Numbered from the stretch's first letter, positions 50,640-64,000 are shown. The stretch: 64,000 nt of DNA from Trichostrongylus colubriformis (GCA_963978905.1 OZ022257.1:9198509-9262508), one strand, 5' to 3'. The notes: generated by a model not told the origin, from the letters alone. Made by a program: numbers and translations.

Positions 50640-53110
50640 AGCGCTAGGTGTCTAGAAATTTGTGCCTGCAAATGCACATTCCTCCAGGAATCTTTCCACG
50701 AATCACCTTCACCGAGAGAGTTCCTTCGGTGAACGAGATTCGTGTAAAGAACTAGCCACATAAAAAGGACGATGCTAGGAGTACCCCGATACACGCAAGT
50801 GCAAGGGAACTCCAGAGTCCCGATCGGCGATCGAAAATCAGGAACGCCGCGGTATTTGAAGAGATCGAAGATCGGCCTGATGGTAAGACTTTCTCATGGT
50901 GAAATGCAGGTGAAATGCACATCCTTCACATAGTTAATAAACAGCCCTCATCTCTTTCATCAAATGCTTTGAGGCGGTTACATGCAGTTGGCGGTCCTTT
51001 TCCTCTTAAGAGACTAGTGAGGAAGTCTTAATAATTATTCCATATCTGTACGGCGCCTGACTTATAAACTTCCTATGAAACCATGGTTTCGAGGTAATCA
51101 TGTGGCTTAGCCTTGTTCATTTCGCCCCCAAAGAACAGTCTAAGTCAAACAACTTCACTGCGTGTCTTTTTTTTTTCTAAGATGTATCATCTATCACAGC
51201 GTATACGTATGTACAATGATTTGTTGTCTGCGACGTTCAACGAAGGAGCTTTTTATAATGTTTCAAACATCTTTCATGTTCACAGACGGAATCAGGTCGT
51301 ATTCACTCTTCTTAGCTTTTTTTTGTTTCTCCACAGGAATGCACTTTTACGTGCTATTGCAATGGAGAGGGGGGGGGGGGGGGAATCCCACAAAAAGTCT
51401 CACACCTGAGTACTTTTGAAGGATTTTTGTGGGGTCACTTTGCACATTCAAACGTATATTTTTGCCTAATCCTCGAAAGAGGAAGGAAGGAGCTCATCTC
51501 CCTTCCTTGGCGTAGATAAAAATAGGGTCCAGTAGTGGGATGCCCCGCTCATTGCGGTAAGAAGCACCCACCTCCACTGTTGAAAGCTACCTACCTAGCT
51601 GGTGAGCGCAAGGGGCTTTCTCTTTTGAGCCGTTGTGGAGCTGGTATACATGTTCTACGGATCCAGAAAAACTATATGTGGTGAAATTTTCGATGAAAAG
51701 GAGCGACTGCTGACTTTATGAGAGACGCTTTCTTCAACAGTTACCACTTGTTTTAACGATGCACGCCTCTTTTGTCAACAGCGCCCGCCTCCTTTCGGCA
51801 CTGACATTGAGAAGAGGGTCTTACTTCTTTTTTTTTTGGTCGTTCCATTTCGCTTTTCTCCACCTTTGTACCATAAGCACCTAGACTCACATATTCTAAA
51901 ATCTTTTGATATTCGACCATGAATACCCCTACCGCTGCCTTTAAAGGGAGATTAGCGAGTGTGAATCATGGAAAACAGAGTCCGACATCACCTTTCTACA
52001 GGTGGCAAAGCAGCTTTTGTTGTTACGTCTAATGCAGTATCTTTATTTTTGTGATAAGCTGCGTAATGTGTCCTCCTGTTGCCCTTATTGCATTAACCCG
52101 TTATGGCAATTCTTTTGGAACCGCCTTTTCAACGCTCTTGAGTAGTTTATCCGTTAGCGGACGAAGGAGGAGGAGCAGTGCGAAACGGATCCGCTACACA
52201 TTGGCAATGTTCTTCTTGATGCAGCAGTCTTTATCATTCTTTATGAGAATGCAATGCTTTGCACAAAACCCTCAACCTCAGCATAGTCTCTCCAAAAAAA
52301 CTTGTAAAATTTTTTTATGGAATTGTAAAAATTCTCTCATTACGTGTTCTAATGGGCCATGGCCCCCTATGGAGTAAACTGATGCGTAGTTCCATTTCGT
52401 TGCCACCGAGGCGTAGCTGCGCAACAGCTACCGTGACCGAGACTGTAGGAACAAGAAGTGGTGTTGCATTAAAGTGGTTTTTCAGAATGTTATTTATAGT
52501 CCGCGTGTCAGCTATCATAACACGAAAGCTCAGTTATTACAGATCAGTTGTACAAAACGGATTTTTCCGTAAAACTGGTTTCCTTTTGCAAGCCACTTCC
52601 AATTAATAATTCTGCATTTAACTAGAGAACCGGTGCAAACCACGTTTTCTAAAAAAGTTTAGTTGAGCGCAAGGGCAACTTCGAAATGTGGGCCCAATTT
52701 TTTTTTTGGGTTGAGGTCTTTTTTTGATGGATTAATTCACCGATACTCAGAGAAAACCCAAAAAAAAACTTTAACAAATTCTTCCTCACGCACCTGCGTT
52801 TTTGATGTGTTTTGTACAGCCTACAGTTATACACTGCATGCAAAATTCTCAATGGTCAAACTTTTGAAAGCATTTCGGGAGAACCAGTTCTGCCAAAAAA
52901 AAACTTTTCGTGAGGTTCTATGGCGGGTACGTGCTGTCTGTGTGTGCCGTCAAAATTCGGTAGAAATGCGCCATCAGGTAACTTACTGGGTATGCACTGG
53001 ACCGTTAGGGCCGTCTCAGGAACCACTACTCCAACATTTTCGAGTAGCCTGTCCATCCATGAACGGCGGAGGATGAGTAGATCGATGCGGTTCAGCGATC
53101 ACTTTTGCAA
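50640..53110. other. Intergenic, no gene recognised
   Basis: It contains homopolymer tracts (G-run at about 51369-51384) and several T-rich stretches. Open frames at 52051-52377 and 52663-53076 lack domains and cross homopolymers. Nothing is supported. Confidence 0.4.
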
Positions 53111-53112
53111 GG

Positions 53113-53262
53113 CTTAGACCGCTTCGATACTCTGCTGTGCTGGCGGTGGGGCTGGCTAAGTCGACTCCGCGTCTCCGTCCGCGCCATTCTACCCCACTGA
53201 CTGTGACGCAGCCACGTCCTGACGCCAGCAGCAGCGCCGCAGAGTATGAAGGGTGCCTTATC
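53113..53262. mobile_element. GCC-end MITE family, copy at 53.2 kb
   Basis: Left end TTAGACCGCTTCGATACTCT, right end GCCGCAGAGTATGAAGGGTG. The interior CGCGTCTCCGTCCGCGCCAT is typical of the family. Confidence 0.7.
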
Positions 53263-53774
53263 TGGATGTAACTGCTTTTCTCAAATCCCTGCTAACTTTC
53301 GCGTATTCTACTACATTTCTGGCAAGAACCTTGGCTCGAGAAGGCGCCAAGTGCCTCAAAAATAGGGGATAAGCAGAACAGGTGGACCTGAGTTTCCGGT
53401 CCTTCATTATCAACAACTGAATCTGCTGAATGATGAGTGCCTCGCGAAGGCCTAAATGAAAGTTGATTGTGGGCTCTAATCGCTTCGAACTCGCTCCTTT
53501 CCAATTTCTTTTAGAAATACCAATGGAAATGAAAGTGAGAAAGAGTTAAGCCTCCAAGTTACTGACTGAGAGGCGAAGCCGAGGCACTCTTTAGATGTTA
53601 GTCTCCCGATGGATCTGGTGTAAGATGTACAGATTGAAGACCATCTTGCTCGATAAGTAGTCTACAATGTCTTTCTCAGCTGAGTGATCATGACTGCTGC
53701 AAACCTTTCCGAGCATAGAACGGTCGTCGAACATACATAGAACAACTTTTCAGTCAAATACGGTAACTGGTTGA

Positions 53775-54263
53775 AGGCACTGTTCAGGATAATTTTCCTG
53801 TGGCATCGCGCTTCACTAAGACCCACAGAGACTCTGAAGGTGCTGAGAAACAATTAAGTGAGGAATAATTTTAAAAAATTTAAACCAAAACTAAGATTTT
53901 CCTGATCTTTGGCTTCGATAAGCTCGCAGCTTCGATGCTGGGTTCGATGAGCTTGAAGCAAGCATTGGGATAAACTTTTACCTTATAATGACGTCCGATA
54001 AGGTGCTTCCAATTTGCCCCTGTTGTATCTTGACGAGTCGATTTCGTGACTATTATCCGAGATCGTGTCACCCCTGTCCCGTTGGGTAAATCGTATATGG
54101 ATCAAGCTATCTTAGATGGTGAACGCCATCTCTTTTGCAGGTTCTCTAGGCGTTAAGCACTGACCCTCGCGCCATGGTGATGGCACTCACTCTGCGGTTA
54201 TGGAAGGGGCTATCTGCTCGTGGATGGAACCAAGATACCCTTATATTAACGTGTACTGTGCCT
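53775..54263. mobile_element. TTAA-site MITE, copy 2
   Basis: Ends AGGCACTGTTCAGGATAAT and AGGCACAGTACACGTTAAT (complement), 489 bp. TTAA on the right (54264-54267) and TTGA on the left. The interior is shared with copy 1 (GATGGCACTCACTCTGCGG). Confidence 0.75.
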
Positions 54264-54889
54264 TTAAAGGCAATTACCAGGCGAGAATATGCCGAGATAT
54301 CCGTTTTTCCTACGATTGAGCGAAATTCGAAAGAGTGAAACGAAGAGGTGTGAAAATTTTTGCGCTATCAACACGGGGTTTGACGGTTCAAATGGTGACT
54401 TGAACATAAAAATAAGGCATCGGAAGAAATTTCGATAGGATTAGCGGACATCTGTTACTCAGTGGTTTCCAATACATACGTTGTTGGCAATGTTCTAAAA
54501 ACGATTTTCTATGATCGTTCCCAACTGGTGGAATACCAAACAACACGCTGTACTATCGTTTGAAGTGGTAAGCCTAATCCGAGCGATTTCCGTATTTGTC
54601 CTCTCTGAAAAGCCGATCAGCCGCATAGAAATACTGCTGTCCCAGTGGTGTAGTGGACTGGTTTGGACGCATTGTGGCCATCGGCTACTTTTGTGCACAC
54701 TTTTGGAGATCCGCCAAGACTGTTTAATACCCCATCGAGGGCTCGAATCGCGCAAATGATCGCATTTTTCTGGTATGTTGGCTAGCTAGGGGTGAAACTA
54801 GGAACAAATATGCCCTCTTGAGTGTGGGCGCTGTTTACTGTCACATTTCAAGATTTTTAGTGTTTAGAGTCTTTTCTGTGAAAAATCAT

Positions 54890-55000
54890 GGCGTTATGTG
54901 GGTAAGGGATGGGGCAGAGTACTCTCAGGTGTCGAGGAAAATAGCCGCTTCAATCTACGGTGACCAAATACGACCCTCATTTTTCGATCTTTACGATACC
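54890..55000. repeat. Fragment of the 3.6/44.3-kb dispersed repeat
   Basis: CTCAGGTGTCGAGGAAAATAG with GTGACCAAATACGACCCTC is the reverse complement of the end of the other copies. Confidence 0.55.
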
Positions 55001-55156
55001 AGTATTTTTTGCTGGGTTGTATAGTTGTGTTTTATTGCTAGTGTATTCTAACTTTAATTAAATTTAGGTTATTTTACATTTCCTCACTCGAATTCGCTGT
55101 GAAATAGTTTCGGTTCTTATGCGCTTATTGAAAGTTCAGATTCTAGTGCTAATCGC

Positions 55157-55336
55157 TGGGGCTGCATTCGTACTTTGCGCCGACAAGGAGTGGCTCGTTC
55201 ACAGGTACCGAGGCAGTATGGCATTGGCGGAGGTGCACAGACAAGGTGGGCAACGATGCATAGTGGTATAGGTGGAGAAGCAGAGCAACGCAGCCACACC
55301 CTACCGCAGACACCGCAAAGTATGAACGCGGCCTGA
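55157..55336. mobile_element. GCC-end MITE family, copy at 55.2 kb
   Basis: Left end GGGGCTGCATTCGTACTTTG, right end CACCGCAAAGTATGAACGCG. Interior GCAGTATGGCATTGGCGGAG. Confidence 0.8.
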
Positions 55337-56500
55337 CCTCTGCAGGCACGACCACCCCCTCCTCTCCGATCAAATTGACCCCTCCCCTGTCGAGTAATCT
55401 TTGGCTCCCGGTATAACCTGGGTGGGGAAGGCATTGTAGGCCATTGCATCTAAAGCCAAATCCCATCATAACTGAAACAAGCTCATAAACGAAAAAATGT
55501 ATTATTCCCAGTCCCAATATCACCAAGCGCCGAACCATTTTTGGAGGGGTTGCGTTGAAATGTCAGCGCACTGGTAAGTAGGAACTTCCTCCTGTCTGAA
55601 ATATGTCCGTGTATCAACTTCTGAGAACTGAACAGCGTCGTTTTCGCCGTGTATCAAATAGTCAGCGTAGAGGTGAACTATTACATATGTAATTAAAAGC
55701 GTTCAGAAGTGATAATTCGCATTTCGAGAAATGTAAAAATATTTGGCAATGGGATTGTTTGTTACCTGCTTGGTTTTCTTGCTCTGTTGATGATGACCTT
55801 GTTGATTCAGCAGCTGCTCAGTTTGACCACTTTGTTTTTTTTTTGCTGTTTTTACTTTTCGTACATATGGATAGCCACGGTCATATATTATGTTCGATTA
55901 CCCATAGTCGTATTTTATGTTCCATTAACCATAACGATTTAATTCTGTACTAAATTTATCAAAACGAAATACAGAAAAAAGGTTTCCTTCCCTACTTCGC
56001 CACTCCAAAAATCATTGTCGGCCAGTCGAGGGAGAAATGGCCTTTTTCGACCAATTATGCTGGTCCACTTCACTCTTTTCATCCCACTACCTCGCATCGC
56101 GGTCAATGAGCTAATCGAGGTAACTCTGCCGATATCTAAAGTGTCCGACATCGTCTCTCCCATGAAGTATCACTGGTTCTAAAATTCATTAATTTGACTT
56201 GAGCACATTTGGAGATTTGGGAGATTTCACAAGTATTGGGCAGCTTGGTATGAAGTGAGGTGCAAGTGTTCCTAACTGTGGCAACTGCTCCAATGGAAGA
56301 TGTCACAACTTAGCTATTTATATTATATAAACACAATACATTACATATTCAAAACCATTTATGTTATATAAGCCCAATTCATTACATATTTAATTTTGCA
56401 AATATCTGCCTTTATCTCGAACTCTCTATTCTTAATACCTCGGCATGATGTTCACATTATCCGTGTACTGCTTTGCCGAACGAGGTTTTTAGATGGACCA

Positions 56501-57461
56501 GTTTTATTAACGGCCTGACGTTTCGGCCCTTTCGTCGTCTTCAGAGACCTCCGTGTTCACCCAAGAGTGGGAGGACGTCGTTACCGACTCCTGTTAGTAT
56601 AATGAGCGAGTGTCTCTATCTTTCCGAATCTTTTTTCTTTCTTTCAGAATTCTTTCTTTTTTCTTTTCTTTCAGAATTCTAAAGTCTTCCAGAATCTGCC
56701 TTTATTCTTTGGACTTCATCTTTGACATAGACAGGTAAGCTACGTAGTAAAGATCTTGAAATTGGTGGTAAATCAATCATCTCATGAAACAAACCCATTC
56801 AGAGGTGACCTTACCGGTACACTTGCCACACAGCTCCTGGTATGTATGTAGTGTTTCCCGCCATTTTTCCAAAAATTCTGCCTTTCTGAATTTGTCTCAA
56901 CGAAGCGCTTCTGAGCTTTCCATCCGGAAACGATATCGTTTACGAAAATTGGGGCTTGTTTCTTTATGCTTGTTAAGACAAAGACGTCAACTTTACAATT
57001 GTGAACCGCTCGTTTTTGTTAGTGGAGTAAGCCGTGAGTTCCGATTAGCCTAGATTTCACTTCAGGAGTTCTTTTCTATGGGGTTGCCTGGGGTCTTTAA
57101 GGTATGGTAAACAGAGCCAGGATGGCAAATTGTAGAAGAAGTCTTATATAAGTCTTATAACATAGACCCAACAGTGTATGTACGATATCCTCTAGTGTTT
57201 GATGATTCGAAAGGGTTTACTACGTAGCTTACCTGTCTATGTCAAAGATAAAGTCCAAAGAATAAAGACAGATCCTGAAAGACTTCAGAATTCTGAAAGA
57301 AAAGAAAAAGAATTCTGAAAGAAAGAAAAAAAGATTCAGAAAGATAGAGACACTCGCTCATTATACTAACAGGAGTCGGTAACGACGTCTTCCCACTCTC
57401 GGGTGATCACAGGGATCTCTGAAGACGACGAAAGGGCCGAAACGTCAGGCCGTAATAAAAC
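56501..57461. mobile_element. Foldback element (~0.96 kb) with GACGTTTCGGCCC ends
   Basis: The left arm (56501-56750) holds GGCCTGACGTTTCGGCCCTT and AGACAGGTAAGCTACGTAGT; the right arm (57216-57461) holds their complements. Both arms contain repeated TTCTTTCAGAATTC-type tracts. The centre, about 465 bp, has no recognised gene. Confidence 0.85.
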
Positions 57462-57590
57462 TTGATGACGTTGTTGGAGATCTGAAATTCCGTATACGAT
57501 TTGATGGAACTCGCTGTTGATATAGCGGTTAGCGTAATGTCCATAGGTTATTCTTGGCTGTGGCTGTGTTTTGGGAGATATTAAACGACA

Positions 57591-57689
57591 TACCGCTGAG
57601 TACATACTACAATTGGAGCCAAAAACGTTGCATTCGCCCAATACCGCTGAGTACTATTTACAATTGACGCCAAAAACGTTGCATTCGCA
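57591..57689. repeat. Tandem duplication, 51-bp unit x2
   Basis: TACCGCTGAGTAC...CCAAAAACGTTGCATTCGC starts at 57591 and 57642. Confidence 0.85.
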
Positions 57690-57699
57690 CTTTTCAATA

Positions 57700-59465
57700 A
57701 GTCTATGTCCAAGCCATCTGTGTGCCATAATTATAGAGCTGTTCCAGTCATTGGTATGTGTCCCCCTTTTTATTCAATTTGATCGTAATTTTTCAGATTT
57801 TTTATATTAGAGAAAGCACGGCCGAGTCATTGTTTCGACTTTTGTTGCTGGACGCCAATACTGAAACTGATCATTTTCCTTCTTCATGTTCCACTTCAAG
57901 ACCACTGATTATCTAGAATTGGGTCGCAGGTTCAGATTTCAGGGTGCCCAACGATGATATGGTAAAGATATCATCAAAAGAATCGCGTCCCAAGCCGTCA
58001 TTCATCTCTCAATCGGCGCGTATTAACTCAAAGGCACCGTGAGCGACGAGGAGAAAGCAAGAACCGGGAATACATGTACTCCAAAAACAGAGATTTCCTT
58101 TCGAAAGTGGTGATGTGTGCCGAAACCGCACTGAAAAAGCGCGGTTTCGGGACTTTCCACGATCCTACAACACAGCGAGTAGTGCTACCGTTTATCCGCC
58201 GAGGGAGTTGCCGGCGAGGGCGGGACATCGTTCGCGGCTAGCTGATGTAGCCTCTCCTCGCCTGTCTGCAGTCTGCCACCGGCTAGTGACGCGGAGGTGC
58301 GCGAATTAAAAGAAGGGTTTCGGCATTCCATTTCTTAGGTTTTTTGTCGTTTTATTTCTTTCCTTCTCTACTGTTACGCTGTTGAGCACCCCAACTTTCA
58401 TAGTATTCAACAATTACCAAAATTTACCACATCCGGTGTCTTTTAGTGAGAATAAGGACTCTCTTTCGTTGTTTCATACATTCTTTGGGACTGGAGTGGT
58501 ATAAAAATGAATAGCGCTACCTGACCAGCTCTGAAGGCCGGCTAATCGATTGATTTCGATAGATCAACGCCAAATATTTCGCCTATTATCCTTTAATTAC
58601 TGCTATGGCAGATTGTTGCTTGTTTACAGTTATTGAGACACCAAGAAAGCCCCTCGCTTATTTCGATGTTCTTTCCGGGTGAGAGTTTCAACTCAGAAGC
58701 AGCCATAGAATTCCACACAATTTTGTTCTTTTGTGAACCTTGAAGTTTTCCTGTGGGTCGACATGACTTGACCTCCAATCCTTTCAAAAACCTTAACCTT
58801 TCCTGTTTTATTGTTCAAGAGTCTTGCTTTTTTGGGAATCGTTTGCGATTTGATTGCCTAACTCGAGCACTCGTCGTTTGTGGTACGATTTTTCTCTATG
58901 TCAAACAAGAGATCCTCGTGAAGCTCTTATCATGTGAAGGTCCTTTTTATCCGAGATGATCGACTTTTGAACTCACTTCCTAATACTGATACGTGACACA
59001 ATGCGGATATGCAGGGAGAAGTCAGCAATAACTCACCCACTCCCTTGATCATTCGTTTTAAGTTCAGATAAAGTCCACCTCTGGCTCGCAGTCATTCCAT
59101 TGTATCGTTTATTCTTTAATGGCTTGTTTTATAGGGTCATTCCACAAGTAATATCGATTTTTTTCAGACGAAATTTTTTATGAAGTTACAAGTCTGTGCA
59201 ACAAGTTATATCATTTGGTAGCGATTTTTTGCTCTTTGAAAAGGGATGTTCAGTTTTTTGGGGCCGATTTCCAGGCTGACAAAGGGTTAGGTCCAGCCGA
59301 CAAAAATTACCAAACCGGCAATTGATCAAAACACTATATTTCCTTTTTGGTGCCAGAAATGGATGCAGTAGAACACATGGGTCGAGATGTATGTGCATCG
59401 TTAGGAGAGAATTTTGCAGCATGACGTGCAGCATGCGAGTGGCGTATGTGACTGGGTTATACGGC
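57700..59465. other. Intergenic, no gene recognised
   Basis: A GC-richer stretch at 58100-58315 includes a short hairpin, GAAACCGC...GCGGTTTC. A tract at 59270-59340 (GACAAAAATTACCAAACCGG) resembles 45218-45260 and is part of a dispersed repeat. No coding support. Confidence 0.4.
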
Positions 59466-59470
59466 CATTA

Positions 59471-59645
59471 AGCCGCGTTCACACTTAGCGCCGGCAGTGC
59501 ATAGCTGCACTCCACGCAGCGAGGCAGAATGGCACGGAGTAGGTGCAGAATTGACACAGGCAACGAGGCAGCGTGGTATAAGCGGAGAGGCAAAGTCACT
59601 CAGCCACGCACTGCCGCCGACACCGCAGAGTATGAATGCGGCCTT
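59471..59645. mobile_element. GCC-end MITE family, copy at 59.6 kb
   Basis: Left end AAGCCGCGTTCACACTTAGC, right end CCGCAGAGTATGAATGCGGC. Interior GCAGCGAGGCAGAATGGCAC. Confidence 0.82.
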
Positions 59646-59649
59646 GCCG

Positions 59650-62600
59650 TGTCCTACGCTTGAGCAGGGCAATGTTGATCGCCACAGAAAAACATACATA
59701 CAGCACGAATTCTTGTTGATCCTATTGTATACCACGGAGTTGGCGTAGCCGAATGTCGCTACGATACCACATGAATGTTCATTGAGAGGCTCACTACATA
59801 TCTGAAAATGAATTTGGGAATTTCCGTATCAGCCATTTTGTCAGTGAACTTAGGTTTTCAAACGCGATCAATAATTGTAGCAGTCACCCAAACATATCTA
59901 AAGTGGCGAACACTTTGCACATAATACCAATCGGATACCGGTTATTAGTGGATACGAAGGGGCATAGTTTCCGTTCATCCCCATTTTGACATGCTGAGCG
60001 ATTTACAGTTGTTGACATTGGCGCAGATCCGGTTTTCCACAATTTATATTAACACCTCTGGAGTATGCCGTTGTTTCGAGATTTGCTCTTCGAAGACCAC
60101 TCTTGGCTTTCTCTTATCTTCCACACATTGACCGTGATCCATGCTAAAAAGTTGAAAGTTACTAATCAGAACTACTGCTTCGTACTTCTGGTTGATTGAT
60201 CCTGTCATTCACTTTTGAATAATCATTGAGCACCTTACCGACTGGGTTTCTTCCATGAATGACGAGGCTAATGACCTTAGTTTTTTTTAATATAAGCAAA
60301 ATTTCCTCCCCGTACAGAGTATGTGAAGAAGATGCCAATATTTAGTTTTCTTTCTCAACTTGTAGATTTCCAAGGTGACTCTGATAACATATTCCTTCCA
60401 TGATCCTTTTATCAAGCTTATCGAATGCTAATGCTTGCTGAAGATTCCAGTCAATTGGGAATACCGGCCCTTCTTTGAGATGGTCTAATTCGACGCTACG
60501 CCCCTCATCACCTCTCATCCTCATATTCATCTTATCTGCCGCCCATGCAGAGGTTCTTCGATCTCCTTCGATCTTGACCTATTTTCGTAGTCCAAATACA
60601 GCAATGCAAGGATACCAAGCTTCATTTCCGCAGAAAAATGAGTTATCTGTGTTGTTCTTTATTTCATAGTAATAGTTGGGAGACATTTTGATGTGTTTCT
60701 CCCTATAAAGGGCGTCTCACCACTATAGGTGCATTCACCTCTTATTTTGGCGGAATCAGTCTTAAACACTTCAACTCAATTCTGATCAGATTCCGCATAT
60801 AAAAAAAACCTGAATAGCACTTTTAAAATTTGAAAAACTTACTTTTAAAAATTTAAATGCTCGCAATCCTTCTTTACTCAGGTGCTCGCATTCCTTTTTC
60901 ACAATTTTTTCCTAAAGTTTCGATCGTTTCACGCTATACGTTCACCACACGTAATCAGTAGTTTATTTACAAACTTGAAAGACAGTTTAAATTAATAGTA
61001 ATTAATTGATGCTCCTTGTTTGGCACATTTCTATTAGTTGGTGTGACATGCATTTTGTAAGGTTTTTGTGGATTACTGGGATCGATGGTCCCCCATGGGT
61101 TCATGACCGTACTTTAGAGTAAATATTTTTTTTAAAAAGGAATCGGAGCACCAAATTTCAAAATTGGATTCATTACCGTTTTCTATATGCCCAATCTAAT
61201 GGCATACATTGCAGATCTGAATTGAAAACGTTTGGGACTGATTACGCTCAAATAACTGGGCTGGACTTATAGTGGTGAACCGCACTGTAGTATGAGCTCA
61301 TTGAATTAGAACACTTCTATTATAAAATGGAAATCCTAAATTTTCTGTCAACAGATTATCAGTTTCTGCTTATATGCTAGATCTGGCCAATATGTGAAAG
61401 GAATGTAAATTTGGACAGTACGAGTTTGGAAGACCATTTCTGACTCGTGTACAACACCCGTCCTAAGTTTTCGAAAAAAACGCGGGAAACGCGGATGCAC
61501 CTTTTTTCGTTTTTTTCTGCTATAACTCCGCTCGTTACCGCTTGATCTTCTTATAATTACATTTTTTTTTGAAATCAGCTCAACGAGCTCTATAAGGTGG
61601 TCTATTCAAACACATCTAAAAAGCTAGAAGTTTTGTTCTCGCACGTTTTACGTATGTATTCCTTTCGTACTTCCAAAATACCATCAATACTTTTTATTAA
61701 CCTGAGCAATATATCTTGGACAGCCACAGTGTTCCAGCAGTGTTGCCTGTCAGACGGCTGCCTGTCATTTCTTATAATGTTTTCATCGAATTCGCTATGA
61801 CGGTCTCAAGATGTTTTTTCGTGGTTGGTGCCGTTCATCACACCACATTTCACCTAAGCGTGTTTGCCAGTTAGCCCACTTAGCATCCCCACCCCCTGCA
61901 GAGCAGGTTCGGTTTCCAGGTGCCAGTTATTCGCTGTTTTTCCCATCATGGTCTTTCCATTTTTGCAACTTTCGACCATTCTTGACTGATCGGTCCCTTC
62001 GATCAGCCGTGCAAACATCAGCTTCCGATCGGCCCTGAACATGGGGCTGAGAAATGACGAAATGTCGGGCTGAGTAGGTCGTGTCAAAGGGCTGAAATAC
62101 ATCAGCATTTATTGATGTTTTGCCGCCAGTAAAGACCTTTCATTTGTTCTGCAGAGTTTCTCTTGCCAACTTCTTCATTTCTCATAACTTTCCTTCCCAG
62201 TTGAACCCATTGATGACCTGATCCCATCGCGACAATCCTCTTTCCCTTCTCCTTCAAATGTGGAAATGTAGACATTTGTGCGTGTGATCTTTTGTGCCGA
62301 TTCGCTGAATTGGCTCGATTTGACCGATTTTCTTAACGCCCCGTCGCCACACACCAAAACCAGCGCGTTGAAGAGCCTGTTCCTGTCAGTTGATTGATCC
62401 ACGACAAAGAGGGGGTTTCAGGCGCATTTCTGGTATAGGGACATTTGTTTACATTTTTTGATTTCAAACGGGTTCACTAGTCCTGGCTCCATTTACAATG
62501 ATATATAACCTTTCTCTGTTAATAATTCATCCTCCTCTAAAGCATCCTTCTCACCACTTTAGCGGCAGTCTGTTCAATGACAATGGACAAGTGAAGCTTT

Positions 62601-63570
62601 TTTTTTTCAAAAAGTGGTGTTCGATCAGAGTTTACCTCAGTTACAAGTCTGCAAAACCACTGTGAAATGTAAGATCCTATTTTCTGTCCATATGCCGAAC
62701 TAGGGAAGTTTGAATAGTGATCGTTGTGGTTCCCACGTGCGATTCGCCGATTCGAATCCTGCGCAGAAAGACCAATACACTACATTTTTGCGTACCAATC
62801 TGAGAACATCCAAATATGGCAAGAGGAAGGCAGATGCAAAATCGTACCTTAGTCATTTTCAAATACAAGTGTCCAATGTGAAAATCTCTTGTAAATGGAG
62901 CGTTTTCAAGATGCTTTAAATCTCAACGAATTGTTTGAATTGTTTGAATAGATTCAATTAAAATACGGGGATTGGCCATCAGGAAATGGTAAAAAAGGAA
63001 AAAAAAATCAAGGAAATTAGGGAAAATTGCAAGCGTTCTGAGAGATCGGATCAGCATAAGTACCAACTTATTTTTCTCTTAATGAAAGCCTTGACCGTGC
63101 AGACTCCTTTTTGTTAGCATCACTGCATTGATTCATGTTGGGATAGAGTACAAAGGCAAACGTTTTTGGCGGCAATTAATCCCTTTTGTGGATGCGCCGC
63201 GCATTCTAGTTTCATTCGGAATCGTGTGGCAGGTTAATGCGATTTGGCCTAATCAATGACATGCGAGGCCACACGATGTACAACTCAGTGCTTCTGTGCT
63301 CCCCTACGATTCGGGTACCAGTTCACCAACCCCAGGGGGATGGAATGCTCGGTTTGGTCAAACTGAGCCGTGATGGATATGATCCGCGCACCATGAGAAT
63401 TGGGGTGCGCGTCACCCGTCACTTTACCGCCTCCGTCCTGGTCGGGAATATCTCAAAATTTTAACACACTCAGCTTCACTTACGTCTCCAACTAGGAAAG
63501 CTAGGTTGAAAGCGATAAGAACGTTAACAACAGAGCCTACCAACCTATTCGTGCCTTGCATGATTTAAAA
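59650..63570. other. Intergenic, AT-rich, no gene recognised
   Basis: Open frames at 60342-60530, 61854-62108 and 62175-62402 on the minus strand have no recognised domain or convincing splice partners. Several T-rich tracts. No tRNA seen. Confidence 0.4.
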
Positions 63571-63571
63571 G

Positions 63572-63725
63572 GCCACCTTCATATTCTTCAACGGCTGGCG
63601 GTCGCTTTTGTACTCTGAGGCGGCGAGGCGTGGCTGCGTTCACAGACAGTGAGACAGCGTGGTACTTGCGGAGGTGCAGAGACAACGCGGGCACACCCTG
63701 CCATCGCAGAGTATGAATGCAGTCG
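63572..63725. mobile_element. GCC-end MITE family, copy at 63.6 kb
   Basis: It carries AGGCCACCTTCATATTC at the left end, GCGTTCACAGACAGTGAGAC inside and TCGCAGAGTATGAATGCAG at the right end. Confidence 0.65.
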
Positions 63726-64000
63726 AACAAGGCGGAGCATACAAACTTATAACTCAAAATAACGACTGCTTAGCAGTTAGCCATTCATTAGTCGATGGCC
63801 ACTTTTCAAAAAAACCATCGCTTAATCATCCTCTATACCAATGAAGAGGATTCACAATTGTCGTCTCATTCAATGATCTGGTGCACCGATTAGCCCTGTA
63901 TTTGAGTTGCAGTCTCCGTAATTGGCCCAAGCTCAATAATGGAACATCGAGTTGCCACAAACCGGTCAGAAATGAATACCTTGATTGGGTAGTAGATTGA

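Overview
This window looks like a nuclear contig from a parasitic strongylid (hookworm-like) nematode. I infer this from several signs: genes split into many small exons with nematode-type splice sites (TTTCAG acceptors), short 5' leaders with a TTTCAG or TTTACAG acceptor just before the ATG (typical of spliced-leader trans-splicing), an RTE-type LINE, a mariner of the Hsmar1/bandit type, and a very dense load of foldback MITEs. No bacterial operon, CRISPR array or rRNA gene was seen.

Conserved genes, both on the minus strand: (i) a complete 7-exon glyceraldehyde-3-phosphate dehydrogenase gene (7152-11487, 341 aa); (ii) a complete 22-exon SMG8 gene (34508-41701, 864 aa), a regulator of the SMG1 kinase in nonsense-mediated mRNA decay. 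In both genes every splice junction joins in frame. At 16.1-17.0 kb lies a decayed, intron-containing copy of a TIA-1/TIAR RNA-binding protein gene.

The most unusual region is 24.6-29.9 kb. Two palindromes lie side by side, each carrying a head-to-head pair of a small two-exon gene. The product is a short secreted, lysine-rich peptide (signal peptide, then about 45 residues predicted to be a basic helix). I do not recognise the family. One of the four copies runs into a 200-N assembly gap, and another has lost the AG of the acceptor just before its start codon.

Layout: 0.9-2.45 kb dead RTE LINE with a foldback insertion and a 10-bp target duplication; 3.4-4.0 kb MITE and dispersed repeat; 7.1-11.5 kb GAPDH; 16.1-17.0 kb TIAR pseudogene; 17.5 kb tandem tRNA-like sequences; 18.7-23.5 kb remains of a Gypsy-type LTR element on the minus strand, invaded by a mariner that is itself split by a MITE; 24.6-29.9 kb peptide-gene palindromes; 30-34 kb small MITEs and palindromes; 34.5-41.7 kb SMG8 with a Tc1-like MITE in intron 9; 42-64 kb almost only mobile-element debris: four near-identical 425-bp stem-loop MITEs counting the one at 19.6 kb, two TTAA-site MITEs, two Tc1-like MITEs, and about eleven copies of a MITE with GCCGCGTTCATACTTTGCGG-like ends spread across the window. 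I recognise no conserved gene between 42 and 64 kb.
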